Shown: positions 9,931 to 19,193 of the stretch, in pieces
How positions within the stretch are numbered: the stretch's first letter is position 1
Layout: each line of letters starts with the position of its first letter
From: JAHDDH01 sp963922775
GTDB taxonomy: Bacteria > Bacteroidota > Bacteroidia > Cytophagales > Amoebophilaceae
Reading direction: 5' to 3'
DNA: 46,310 nucleotides
Assembly: GCA_963922775.1 (NCBI GenBank)
Contig: CAWUJG010000009.1
Span: 1-46,310, forward strand
Made by a program: the position numbers and the translations under genes
Notes under the pieces: generated by a model
Told to the model about the DNA's origin: nothing
Databases searched by the model: none
Seen by the model: only the letters and a program-made list of their open reading frames with translations

Positions 9931-10869
9931 ATGGATTTAAAAGCTTATATATTTCGTCGACTACTATATACTATCCCCATATTGTTGGGTGTTACTTTAC
10001 TTATTTTTTTAATGTTTAATATAGTAGGTGGAGATCCTGCCTTAACTTTGTTAGGCAAACATGCAAGTCCTAAACAGTTGGATATGTTAAGGAAAGAGTT
10101 AGGTTTAAATAAGCCTTTTTTACATCAGTATTTTGACCTACTCAAAGCTACTTTTACGTTTAACTTTGGCAAATCTTGGTTTACTAAACAAGAAATTTTT
10201 ACCATATTAAAAGATGGTGTATTGGTTTCTTTTTCATTTACCTTTCCGGCCTTTATTGTTTCTATTTTTTTGTCCATTGGTTTTGCCCTCATTTCCGTAT
10301 TTTATCGCGGTCAGCTTATAGATAAAATGCTTGTGGTGGGTTCAACTACTTTAATGAGTGTGTCAGCTCTATCTTATATACTATTTTTTCAGTGGTTTTT
10401 TGCCTATAAATTAGATTGGTTTGAAATAGCTGGTTATGAAAGAGGGTTTCCTCATTTTGTACCTTATATTCTTTTGCCCTGTATAATTATTATTTTTTTG
10501 AGTATTGGCTCTGATATTAGACTTTATAGAACATTTATATTAGATGAAATCAACCAAGAATATGTACGTACGGCTAGATCTAAGGGGCTTTCTGAAATAA
10601 AAATTTTACTTAAACATGTTTTAAAAAATGCCATGATACCCATAGTTACAAATATAGTTATACAGCTACCTTTTTTACTTTTAGGTGCTTTACTTATTGA
10701 AAGTTTTTTTGGCATACCAGGTTTAGGGGGTATTGTTATTGATGCTATTGGCCATTCTGATTTTCCCTTAATCAAGTCCATTACTGTACTTTCTGCTATA
10801 TTTGTTATTTTTTGCAATCTTCTTACTGATATTATATATACTCTACTAGATCCAAGAATAAAGTTATAG
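9931..10869 (+). CDS. oppB: Oligopeptide/dipeptide ABC transporter permease (OppB/DppB)
   Basis: 312 residues. It starts with the classic family beginning (RRLLYTIPILLGVTLLIF) and the periplasmic GGDPA. Five to six membrane helices follow. The EAA cytoplasmic loop that docks to the ATPases is near residues 206-235 (EYVRTARSKGLSEIKILLKH). It ends with LLDPRIKL, typical of OppB. First of four genes in order B-C-D-F. The peptide type cannot be told from sequence. Confidence 0.93.
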   Translation: MDLKAYIFRRLLYTIPILLGVTLLIFLMFNIVGGDPALTLLGKHASPKQLDMLRKELGLNKPFLHQYFDLLKATFTFNFGKSWFTKQEIFTILKDGVLVSFSFTFPAFIVSIFLSIGFALISVFYRGQLIDKMLVVGSTTLMSVSALSYILFFQWFFAYKLDWFEIAGYERGFPHFVPYILLPCIIIIFLSIGSDIRLYRTFILDEINQEYVRTARSKGLSEIKILLKHVLKNAMIPIVTNIVIQLPFLLLGALLIESFFGIPGLGGIVIDAIGHSDFPLIKSITVLSAIFVIFCNLLTDIIYTLLDPRIKL

Positions 10870-10887
10870 CACTTACTTTATTTCTTT

Positions 10888-11748
10888 ATGTATCATTCTA
10901 TGAAAACATCGCTTTGGAAAATATTTTTTCGCAATATCATTACGAGTAAAACAAATGTTTTTGCCTTGAGCATAGTAATTTGCTGTGCTATAGTTGCTTT
11001 ACTTTCTTATTGGGGTATTATAGCGCACCAGTGGAATGAACCAGTAGGTCCATCTTATATGCCACCTAGTTGGAAATATTGGTTTGGTACAGATACTTTT
11101 GGCCTGTGTGTAGGCAAAAAAATTATTAAAGGTACAGAATATGCCATGCGTATTGGTTTTGTAGTATCTATAGTAGGTATAGCTATAGGTTTAGTATTGG
11201 GTTTAATAGCAGGTTACTTTGGTGGAATTATTGATGAATGTATTGTTTGGTTTTATAGTACTGTTACAGCTATTCCAAATTTTATTTTATTAATTTCTCT
11301 TGTGTTTGTGTTAGGTAAGGGCATTGTTGCTTTGTATATTGCTTTGGGATTTACTAGTTGGGTGGGTGTATGTAGGCTGATAAGAGGTGAGGTAATTAAA
11401 CATAAGAATAAGGAATATATTTTAGCTGCTTCAGCATTAGGGGCAGGTCATTGGAGAAAGTTGTTTTATCATATCTTTCCTAATGTTTTACATGTAGTAA
11501 TTATTCAGTTTGCTTTAATTTTTCAGATGGCTGTAAAGTCTGAAGTAATATTGTCATACCTAGGCTTAGGTATACAGAATGCACCTAGTTGGGGTATTAT
11601 GATAGATGATGCTAAGGTAGAGCTTTCTCGTGGTGTTTGGTGGCCCATTTTTTTTGCTACTTTAGCTATGTTTCTTGTTGTGATTGCCTTTAATTTATTG
11701 AGCGATACTTTGCGTGATACTTTAGATCCTAAACTAAAAAGTAGATAA
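10888..11748 (+). CDS. oppC: Oligopeptide/dipeptide ABC transporter permease (OppC/DppC)
   Basis: 286 residues, a standard length. The N-terminal helix, the WFGTDTFGLCVG motif (usually GTD-x-x-GRD) and the EAA loop (EYILAASALGAGHWRKLFYH) identify the second permease of a peptide importer. It ends with DTLRDTLDPKLKSR, as in the family. It lies 18 bases after oppB and 6 bases before oppD. The GRD arginine is replaced (FGLCVG), which is minor. A first in-frame ATG at 10888 is used; a second ATG follows four codons later and would also work. Confidence 0.93.
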   Translation: MYHSMKTSLWKIFFRNIITSKTNVFALSIVICCAIVALLSYWGIIAHQWNEPVGPSYMPPSWKYWFGTDTFGLCVGKKIIKGTEYAMRIGFVVSIVGIAIGLVLGLIAGYFGGIIDECIVWFYSTVTAIPNFILLISLVFVLGKGIVALYIALGFTSWVGVCRLIRGEVIKHKNKEYILAASALGAGHWRKLFYHIFPNVLHVVIIQFALIFQMAVKSEVILSYLGLGIQNAPSWGIMIDDAKVELSRGVWWPIFFATLAMFLVVIAFNLLSDTLRDTLDPKLKSR

Positions 11749-11754
11749 TTTGAT

Positions 11755-12759
11755 ATGAATATTACAAAAAATATTTTATCCGTAAAAAATTTAGTCACTA
11801 CATTTCGTACAAGGCAGGGGCTAATAAAGGCTGTAGATAATGTTTCTTTTGACCTTAAAGAGCGCAGTACTTTGGGTATTGTTGGAGAATCAGGTTCTGG
11901 AAAATCTGTAACGGCATTATCTATTATGCGTCTTATTCCTAAAAATCATGGAAAAATTACGCAGGGAGAAATTATTTTTGATGGTAAAAATATTTGTCAA
12001 CTATCTTCTGGTCATATGCGTACTATACGAGGAAATAGAATTTCTATGATTTTTCAAGAGCCTATGACTTCATTAAATCCGGTATTTACTATTGGAGCAC
12101 AAATACAAGAATCTCTTCTGTTGCATCAACATCTTACTCCGCAAAAGGCCAAGGAAAAAACTATAGAACTTTTACAGTTAGTAGGTATTCCTTCACCAGA
12201 AAAGCGGATAAAAAATTATCCTCATCACCTTTCAGGTGGTATGCGACAAAGGGTAATGATTGCTATAGCTTTGGCTTGTAAGCCTGATATATTGATAGCT
12301 GATGAACCTACTACAGCGCTTGATGTGACTATACAGGCACAAATTTTAGATCTTCTTAAGAAATTGCAGAAAGAGTTAGACATGAGCATTATTATGATTA
12401 CGCATGATTTGGGCGTAGTAGCAGAGTTTTGCGATGATATTTTGGTAATGTATTGTGGTAAAATTGTTGAAAAAGCAAATGTAGATCAATTATTTGCTAC
12501 GCCACAACATCCCTATACCAAAGGTTTGATACAATCTATACCTACTTTTGATATCTATAAAAAAGGAGAACAGCGTCTCAAAACTATAAAAGGTACTTTA
12601 CCCTCATTTCATAATATACCTTTGGGATGTAGTTTTCAAGATAGATGTCAGTATGCTCAAGATGCTTGTAGAGGGGTACAAGGTAATCCAGAGTTACAAA
12701 AAGTAGCTTCAGAGCATTGGTCAGCATGTTTTTTTCCTTTACATCCTCAAAAACACTAG
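11755..12759 (+). CDS. oppD: Oligopeptide ABC transporter ATP-binding protein (OppD/DppD)
   Basis: 334 residues. Walker A (GESGSGKS), Q-loop (MIFQEPMTSLNP), ABC signature (LSGGMRQR), Walker B (LIADEPTTALD) and H-loop (MITHDLGVV) are complete. The C-terminal oligopeptide-transporter extension has the cysteine pattern GCSFQDRCQYAQDAC plus a late Cys, which in some DppD/DppF proteins binds an iron-sulfur cluster. It should be an active ATPase pairing with OppF. Confidence 0.95.
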   Translation: MNITKNILSVKNLVTTFRTRQGLIKAVDNVSFDLKERSTLGIVGESGSGKSVTALSIMRLIPKNHGKITQGEIIFDGKNICQLSSGHMRTIRGNRISMIFQEPMTSLNPVFTIGAQIQESLLLHQHLTPQKAKEKTIELLQLVGIPSPEKRIKNYPHHLSGGMRQRVMIAIALACKPDILIADEPTTALDVTIQAQILDLLKKLQKELDMSIIMITHDLGVVAEFCDDILVMYCGKIVEKANVDQLFATPQHPYTKGLIQSIPTFDIYKKGEQRLKTIKGTLPSFHNIPLGCSFQDRCQYAQDACRGVQGNPELQKVASEHWSACFFPLHPQKH

Positions 12760-12805
12760 TGGAAATGAAATATATTTTACCACTAATATTACATTAAATT
12801 AAAAT

Positions 12806-13804
12806 ATGGAAAATAGTAATCCGCTTCTTCAGGTAAGAAATTTATCTACCAAATTTCCTATAAAGCAAGGGCTACTGCCTAGGGTAAAGAAGTATGTATA
12901 TGCAGTAAATGATGTGAGCTTTGATATATATAAGGGAGAAACTCTGGGTTTAGTAGGAGAATCGGGTTGTGGAAAAACAACTTTGGGTAGGTCTATTTTA
13001 CAACTCATACGTCCTTGTGCAGGTCAAATCATTTTTAATGGACAAGATATTACTCATGTTAGTGAAAAAAAATTGAGGGAACTGCGTAAGAAGATTCAAA
13101 TTATTTTTCAAGATCCATATGCTTCATTAAATCCTAGAATGAGCGTGCAGTCTATTCTTGAGGAACCACTAAAAATACATAATTTAGCCAATAATAGTGT
13201 AGAAAGAAATCAACGGATTTATACTCTATTAGATTATGTACAATTGCCTAAAGAGGCTTTATATAAATATCCCCATGAATTTTCTGGTGGTCAGCGTCAG
13301 CGTATAGCTATAGCGCGTGCTTTAGCTGTAGATCCTTCTCTTATTATTTGTGATGAGTCTGTTTCTGCATTAGATGTATCTATACAGGCACAGGTAATTA
13401 ACTTGCTTATGGATTTGCAAAAGGAACTTTCATTAACTTATCTATTCATTTCACATGATTTAAAGCTGGTAGAGTTTATTGCACACCGTGTATCGGTAAT
13501 GTATTTAGGTAAAATTATAGAATCTGCACCTAAGCAGGTATTATACCAACATCCTAAGCATCCATATACACAGGCCTTGTTATCTGCTATACCATCTCCA
13601 GAACGAGTAAAGAAGCAAAACAATAGAATTATATTAAAAGGTGATGTGCCTAGCCCTATAGATTTGCCTACAGGGTGTTATTTTCATCCTAGATGTTGGA
13701 AGGCAACAAAGTTTTGTAAAGAAGTATATCCTCCAGAGTATACTGATGTAAAAAATATGCAGCATAAATACAGTTGTTATCATCCTAATGCAGTAAAAAA
13801 GTAG
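12806..13804 (+). CDS. oppF: Oligopeptide ABC transporter ATP-binding protein (OppF/DppF)
   Basis: 332 residues. Walker A (GESGCGKTT), Q-loop (IIFQDPYASLNP), signature (FSGGQRQR) and Walker B (LIICDESVSALD) are present. The Ser after DE is common in OppF. The C-terminal extension again has a Cys pattern (GCYFHPRCWKATKFC). It follows oppD after 46 bases and ends the operon. No oppA-type binding protein is found before or after it; aspS follows on the other strand. Confidence 0.95.
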   Translation: MENSNPLLQVRNLSTKFPIKQGLLPRVKKYVYAVNDVSFDIYKGETLGLVGESGCGKTTLGRSILQLIRPCAGQIIFNGQDITHVSEKKLRELRKKIQIIFQDPYASLNPRMSVQSILEEPLKIHNLANNSVERNQRIYTLLDYVQLPKEALYKYPHEFSGGQRQRIAIARALAVDPSLIICDESVSALDVSIQAQVINLLMDLQKELSLTYLFISHDLKLVEFIAHRVSVMYLGKIIESAPKQVLYQHPKHPYTQALLSAIPSPERVKKQNNRIILKGDVPSPIDLPTGCYFHPRCWKATKFCKEVYPPEYTDVKNMQHKYSCYHPNAVKK

Positions 13805-13919
13805 TGTGTTAGTAGGGTTTTTATAGAATTTTTCCTATATTTTTTTTGGATGTGTTTATAATGCAGTTGGAGATATCATTTTTTTTAGCGTTATTAGTTT
13901 GCCTAAAAATTTATGTCAA

Positions 13920-15647
13920 TTATATTATAGATGGTGCTTCCATCATTACATCTTTTCCTTGATGATTTTTAGGAAAAGGAATAAAGTCACGGATAGTATT
14001 TTTTTCTATTATAATAGCACAAAGTCTGTCTAAACCTATAGCAATACCTCCATGTGGGGGGGTACCATATTGCAAAGCATCTAAAAAAAAACCAAACTGT
14101 GTTTTCATATCCTCTGGGGTGAAGCCTAAAATATTAAATATTTTTTTTTGTAACATGCTTTGATGTATTCTTAATGATCCTCCTCCTATTTCCACACCAT
14201 TAATAACCAAGTCATAAGCTTGGGCCATTACTCTTTCAGGCTGATGATCTAGCTTATCCCAATCTTTTTGGTGTAGTTGGGGCGCTGTAAAAGGATGATG
14301 CATGGCTGTATACTTTTTTAAGGTATTATCCCAGCTAAAAAGAGGAAAATCTGTAATCCAAGCTGGAGAAAATTTTTTTTCAGGATGCTGTTTTTGTAGT
14401 ATTTTATTTTGAATAATCACCTGTCGCAAAGTTGCCAAAGCTTGTTGTGTAGCATTATAGCTACCTGAAAGTATACATACTAAGCTGCTAGGCTTTGCTT
14501 GCATGTTATTTAATAGTAACTGTAGCTGTTCTGTGGTAAAAAATTTATCTACCGAAGATTTTATTGTCCTACTTTTAGCATATTTAATATATACCAATCT
14601 ATGGGCAATTTCAGGAGAAATAACTTCTATAGCTTTTTTAATTTGATCTATCTTTTTTCTTGAATAAAAATTTTCTTTATCATCTACTACAATGCCAGCT
14701 ATATGAGCTTGGTTTTGCCATGGCAAAAATTCATGTTCAGGAAGCCTATCTTTGATGGCAATAAAAGGCATTCCCCATCGCAAGTCAGGTTTATCTGTAC
14801 CATACATTTTTATGGCTTGTGCATAGCTTATGCGTGGAAAAGAGGGTAGATCGATATTTTTTATTTTTTTGAATATTTTTTGGATAAGTTTTTCAAAAAG
14901 GTTTAACACATCCTCTTGTTCTACAAATGCCATTTCACAATCTATCTGTGTAAATTCAGGCTGACGATCTGCCCGAAGGTCTTCATCACGAAAGCATTTT
15001 GCTATCTGATAGTAGCGATCAAATCCTGCTACCATAAAAAGCTGTTTTAAAATTTGTGGAGATTGTGGAAGGGCATAAAAGTGCTCTTTAAACTGTCTTG
15101 CAGGCACTAGAAAATCTCTTGCTCCTTCAGGAGTAGATTTAATTAGGTGAGGTGTTTCTAAGTTGAGAAAATGGTGTTCAGATAAAAATTGGTTTACTTG
15201 TTGTATTACATGATGTTTTAAAATAAGATTGTCTTGTAATGTTTTTCTGCGTAAATCTAAATATCGGTATTGCATACGAATTGCTTCACTAATTTCTTGC
15301 TTATCGTGAATAGGAAAAGGAAGTATTTTTGACTGATTTAGCATTGTAATGGCTGTTACCTTTACTTCAATATCTCCTGTACAAATAGCCTTATTTTTTG
15401 CAGATCTTTCTATTACTATTCCTGTAATTTGTATAACATCTTCCCGCTGAAGTTGCTGTATTTGTGTAATAACCTCTGGACTACTTTTTGCTATTTCAGC
15501 CACAAGCTGTGTAATGCCATAATGGTCTCTCAAGTCAACCCAAATAATGTTGCCTTTATTTCTTATGTATTGTACCCATCCGCATAAGGTAACTTTTTGA
15601 TGGATATTTTTTGTATTGAGTGCATTGCAAGTGTGAGTTCTCAACAT
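13920..15647 (-). CDS. aspS: Aspartyl-tRNA synthetase
   Basis: 575 residues, slightly shorter than E. coli AspRS (about 590). It has an N-terminal OB-fold anticodon-binding domain (CGWVQYIRNKGNIIWVDLRD), then the class II core with motif 2 (FRDEDLRADRQPEFTQID), the bacterial insertion domain (about residues 270-400) and motif 3 (GGIAIGLDRLCAII). It ends with FPKNHQGKDVMMEAPS, a Bacteroidota-style C-terminus. The gene stands alone, convergent with oppF across a 115-base gap. Confidence 0.97.
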   Translation of the reverse strand: MLRTHTCNALNTKNIHQKVTLCGWVQYIRNKGNIIWVDLRDHYGITQLVAEIAKSSPEVITQIQQLQREDVIQITGIVIERSAKNKAICTGDIEVKVTAITMLNQSKILPFPIHDKQEISEAIRMQYRYLDLRRKTLQDNLILKHHVIQQVNQFLSEHHFLNLETPHLIKSTPEGARDFLVPARQFKEHFYALPQSPQILKQLFMVAGFDRYYQIAKCFRDEDLRADRQPEFTQIDCEMAFVEQEDVLNLFEKLIQKIFKKIKNIDLPSFPRISYAQAIKMYGTDKPDLRWGMPFIAIKDRLPEHEFLPWQNQAHIAGIVVDDKENFYSRKKIDQIKKAIEVISPEIAHRLVYIKYAKSRTIKSSVDKFFTTEQLQLLLNNMQAKPSSLVCILSGSYNATQQALATLRQVIIQNKILQKQHPEKKFSPAWITDFPLFSWDNTLKKYTAMHHPFTAPQLHQKDWDKLDHQPERVMAQAYDLVINGVEIGGGSLRIHQSMLQKKIFNILGFTPEDMKTQFGFFLDALQYGTPPHGGIAIGLDRLCAIIIEKNTIRDFIPFPKNHQGKDVMMEAPSII

Positions 15648-15852
15648 ATTTTAATTTAAGGAGTCTATTTTAAATTCAATACTTATCGTTTATTTACACA
15701 TTTTTTATTAGATAATAGCTAATAAAATTACATTTTAAGCTTTTCTTTGTAAAAATAATTAATATATTTTGTAGATTATACAAGTCTTTGTTATAAACAT
15801 TAAATTTAATCATTTGCATCTTTTTCTTTAATAAAAAATCATTTATTTTAAA

Positions 15853-16332
15853 ATGTTTACCCATTCTAAAAAACCTTCTTTTGATAAGATTTTTATGGAC
15901 TTGGCTCTTAGCTTGGCAAAAAGATCTCATTGTGTAAAGTTACAGGTAGGAGCAGTACTTACTAAAAATACCCGTATTATTTCTATTGGGTATAATGGCC
16001 CACCTGCCAAAACCCATAATTGTGATGAAGAATGGCCTCAAGTAGGTTGTAAACGCGATTTAAATGGTGGATGTTCTTTAGCTATTCATGCTGAACAAAA
16101 TGCTATTTTATATGCCACAAAAAATAAGACTGATATTGTTGGTGGATGTTTATATGTTTCATTATCTCCTTGTTTAGCTTGTGCAAGGCTTATTTTAAGT
16201 AGTGGTATATGCAAAGTTATCTATCGAGATGATTATGCTGTCTATAAAAATGATCCTGTAAATGAGGGAGTTAATTTTTTAGCTAGGTTTAATGTACAAG
16301 TAGAACAGTATATTACAAAAGTTGTTACATAA
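15853..16332 (+). CDS. dCMP deaminase-family zinc deaminase
   Basis: 159 residues. The zinc-dependent cytidine/deoxycytidylate deaminase motifs are complete: HAEQNAI (His79, Glu81) and SPCLACARLI (Cys107, Cys110). The GYNGPPAKTHNCDE segment and the extra Cys/His residues around 57-74 match the ComEB/dCMP-deaminase group, which makes dUMP for thymidylate synthesis. Related ComE-type proteins are alternatives. It is a single gene between divergent aspS and pdxS. Confidence 0.92.
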   Translation: MFTHSKKPSFDKIFMDLALSLAKRSHCVKLQVGAVLTKNTRIISIGYNGPPAKTHNCDEEWPQVGCKRDLNGGCSLAIHAEQNAILYATKNKTDIVGGCLYVSLSPCLACARLILSSGICKVIYRDDYAVYKNDPVNEGVNFLARFNVQVEQYITKVVT

Positions 16333-16628
16333 ATATAAATTTGTATTATGTATTCTTAACCTTATTTAAATTTAATTAGAAATTAAAAGAAAATAATACT
16401 AATTTTCTATTTTCATATAAAATTATAACGATAGTATTCGATTTTTTTATATCGATCTAATAAATAATATAATTATGTAATGATAATTATATCTGGAAAT
16501 TTCTTTTTTGTGAAAGATTTTCCTTTTTTTAGAAATTAATACTATGTGGCTTTAAATTGAACACAATGGTAAAGAAATAGCAAAGCCTAAAAAAATAAAA
16601 TATATTAAACTATCTAAAAATAGTATTT

Positions 16629-17465
16629 ATGAGTAATCATATTCAGGTAAACCTTGGCCTTGTAGAAATGCTTAAAGGAGGAGTAATTATGGATGTTGTA
16701 AATGTAGAACAAGCTAAAATAGCTGAAAAATCAGGGGCTGTAGCTGTAATGGCTTTAGAAAGTGTGCCAGCTGATATTCGTAAAAGTTCTGGTGTAGCTC
16801 GCATGTCTGATCCTCAAATGATACAAGACATTATGGCTGCTACTACTATTCCTGTAATGGCTAAGGTACGTATAGGACATTTTGTAGAAGCACAAATATT
16901 AGAAGCTTTAGGTATAGATTTTATAGATGAAAGTGAGGTGCTTACACCTGCTGATAATCATCACCATATTTATAAGCATCATTTTAAGGTACCTTTTGTT
17001 TGTGGTTGTACAAATTTGGGAGAGGCTTTGCGTAGAATAGCCGAAGGAGCTAGCCTTATACGTACTAAAGGAGAAGCAGGTACTGGCAATATTATACAGG
17101 CAGTAAATCAGCTTAGAGCCATACAAAAAGAGATTAAAATTATACAAAATTTAGATAAAGCAGAACTCATGCAAAAAGCTAAAATATTAGCTGCACCTTT
17201 AAATTTAGTACAATATATTCATGAAAATGGTCAATTACCTGTAGCTAATTTTTCTGCAGGAGGCATAGCCACGCCAGCAGATGCTGCACTTATGATGCAA
17301 TTGGGAGCACAATCTGTGTTTGTAGGGTCAGGAATTTTTAAATCAGCACAACCGCAAAAGCGTGCAGAAGCTATTGTAGGTGCTGTTACCTATTATAATG
17401 ATCCAACTATTTTAGCTAAAATTTCTACTGGCTTAGGTAATTCCATGGTGGGCACTGAAAATTGA
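16629..17465 (+). CDS. pdxS: Pyridoxal 5'-phosphate synthase lyase subunit PdxS
   Basis: 278 residues. PdxS builds pyridoxal phosphate from ribose 5-phosphate, glyceraldehyde 3-phosphate and ammonia from PdxT. The catalytic residues are in place: Asp22 (KGGVIMDVV), Lys79 (VMAKVRIGH) and Lys147 (RTKGEAGTGN). The phosphate loop AGGIATPADAALMMQLGA and FVGSGIFKS are present. The protein ends right after GLGNSMVGTEN, about 15 residues before the usual end, so the flexible C-terminal tail is missing. No pdxT glutaminase lies next to it. The annotated ATG aligns with the family start. Confidence 0.95.
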   Translation: MSNHIQVNLGLVEMLKGGVIMDVVNVEQAKIAEKSGAVAVMALESVPADIRKSSGVARMSDPQMIQDIMAATTIPVMAKVRIGHFVEAQILEALGIDFIDESEVLTPADNHHHIYKHHFKVPFVCGCTNLGEALRRIAEGASLIRTKGEAGTGNIIQAVNQLRAIQKEIKIIQNLDKAELMQKAKILAAPLNLVQYIHENGQLPVANFSAGGIATPADAALMMQLGAQSVFVGSGIFKSAQPQKRAEAIVGAVTYYNDPTILAKISTGLGNSMVGTEN

Positions 17466-17676
17466 TGGACTCTGTTGGTTGTAAAGTTATATAAGAGAAG
17501 AAAAAAATAAGTAGTAAATTACAAGACTTGAATGATTTTGTAAAAATTTTTATAATAAATTTTGTATTGACATACAAAAATACTATTGAAAAATACTATT
17601 TAATGGCAAAATTATTGTTTTTAGCCTAAAAATATTAACTAAATACATATTTTAATCATATAGAATTATATACATT

Positions 17677-18996
17677 ATGGATGTTTTTAGAATACAAGGA
17701 GGAAAAAAATTACAAGGTACTATAACACCACAAGGAGCAAAAAATGAAGCACTACAAGTAATTTGTGCTTCATTACTTACAGATCAGCCAGTAATAATTC
17801 ATAATGTACCTAATATATTAGATATTCAATGGTTAATAGAGTTAATTACACATTTAGGTGTAGAGGTAAAAAAGTTAAACAAAAATAGCTATCAAATTCA
17901 TGCTAAAAAAGTTATATCTTGTCTATCATATTCTTATGAATTTATCACAAGATTTAAGAGAATTCGTGGCTCTGTAATGTTATTAGCTCCTTTATTGGTG
18001 CGATGTGGTGATATAACCATACCCTATCCTGGAGGAGATAAGATAGGTAGAAGAAGTTTACATGTCCATTTTGATGGACTGAAAAAATTAGGTGTATATT
18101 GTATGGATGATAAAGAAGATAGGTTTTATACACTACAAGTAGATAAACTAAAAGGTACCTATATTCTTCTTGAAGAAGCTTCTGTAACAGGAACAGCCAA
18201 TATTATTATGGCTGCAACTTTTGCTCAAGGAACAACAACAATTTATAATGCAGCATGTGAACCTTATGTACAACAATTATGTAAAATGCTTGTACAAATG
18301 GGGGCAAAAATACAAGGTATAGGATCTAATTTGCTAACAATAGAAGGAGTAAATACTTTACAGGGCACGGTACATACTCTATTGCCAGACATGATAGAAA
18401 TTGGTAGCTTTATAGGACTTGCAGCTATGACTATGTCAGAAATAAAAATACAAAAAGCATCTATATCCCAATTAGGGATGTTGCCTAAAATATTTCAAAA
18501 ATTAGGCATCACTATTATTTCTGATAATAAAGAAGATAGCCTTTATATACCAGCACAAAAGAATTATACTGTAATGCAAAATATTGACCAAAGTGTTTTA
18601 ACTATTGCAGATGCCATTTGGCCAGGATGTTCACCAGATTTGCTAAGTATATTGTTGGTTACAGCTATACAAGCCACAGGCACAGTATTAATCCATCAGA
18701 AAATGTTCGAAAGCAGATTATTTTTTGTGGATAAACTGATTGATATGGGAGCAAAAATTATTCTATCTGATCCGCATAGAGCTACAGTTTTAGGACTAGG
18801 TCGTAAATTGAAATTACGTGGTATGGTAATGCATTCCCCTGACATTAGGGCAGGAGTAGCTTTATTAATTGCTGCACTCTCAGCTCAAGGAGAAAGTATA
18901 ATCTATAATATTTATCAGATAGATCGTGGATACGAAGAATTAGAGCTTAGATTAAAAATATTAGGAGCAGATATCGACAGAATTCGTACAATTTAG
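17677..18996 (+). CDS. murA: UDP-N-acetylglucosamine 1-carboxyvinyltransferase
   Basis: 439 residues. It catalyses the first committed step of peptidoglycan synthesis, transferring enolpyruvyl from PEP to UDP-GlcNAc. The N-terminal GAKNEAL (Lys22), the active-site loop PYPGGDKIGRRSLHVHF (residues 117-132) and the DIRAGVALLIAALSA segment are visible. The loop carries Asp121 where E. coli has Cys115. Asp occurs naturally in several groups and gives intrinsic fosfomycin insensitivity. A single gene after pdxS with its own 211-base upstream gap. Confidence 0.95.
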   Translation: MDVFRIQGGKKLQGTITPQGAKNEALQVICASLLTDQPVIIHNVPNILDIQWLIELITHLGVEVKKLNKNSYQIHAKKVISCLSYSYEFITRFKRIRGSVMLLAPLLVRCGDITIPYPGGDKIGRRSLHVHFDGLKKLGVYCMDDKEDRFYTLQVDKLKGTYILLEEASVTGTANIIMAATFAQGTTTIYNAACEPYVQQLCKMLVQMGAKIQGIGSNLLTIEGVNTLQGTVHTLLPDMIEIGSFIGLAAMTMSEIKIQKASISQLGMLPKIFQKLGITIISDNKEDSLYIPAQKNYTVMQNIDQSVLTIADAIWPGCSPDLLSILLVTAIQATGTVLIHQKMFESRLFFVDKLIDMGAKIILSDPHRATVLGLGRKLKLRGMVMHSPDIRAGVALLIAALSAQGESIIYNIYQIDRGYEELELRLKILGADIDRIRTI

Positions 18997-19133
18997 TGAT
19001 TCATATCAATAAAATATTTGTAAATTTTATTTACATAAAAAAATATTGAATTTAAAAATGTACATTTTTTATTGTATTTATTTTGTAATATAACAATAAT
19101 TTTATCTATTTTTAATTTTGTACTAAGACTTGA

Positions 19134-19152
19134 TATGATACTATTTATCATA
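19134..19152. promoter_or_regulatory. Inverted repeat upstream of dnaN
   Basis: tatgata (19134-19140) and tatcata (19146-19152) are perfect inverted 7-mers around a 5-base centre, 41 bases before the dnaN ATG. The position suits an operator or an RNA hairpin in the leader. Such repeats arise easily by chance in AT-rich DNA, so support is weak. Confidence 0.2.
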
Positions 19153-19193
19153 CTACAGTTTGTTTATCATTTAATATTACACTATAATTTTTT

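Noticed and set aside
15694..15930. 78-codon minus-strand ORF upstream of aspS
   Set aside because: It overlaps the start of the dCMP deaminase gene on the other strand and is AT-derived Lys/Phe/Ile-rich noise.
16675..16690. Strong Shine-Dalgarno-like aaaggagga before an internal ATG of pdxS
   Set aside because: It encodes the conserved KGGVIMD motif containing catalytic Asp22, so starting there would remove required residues.
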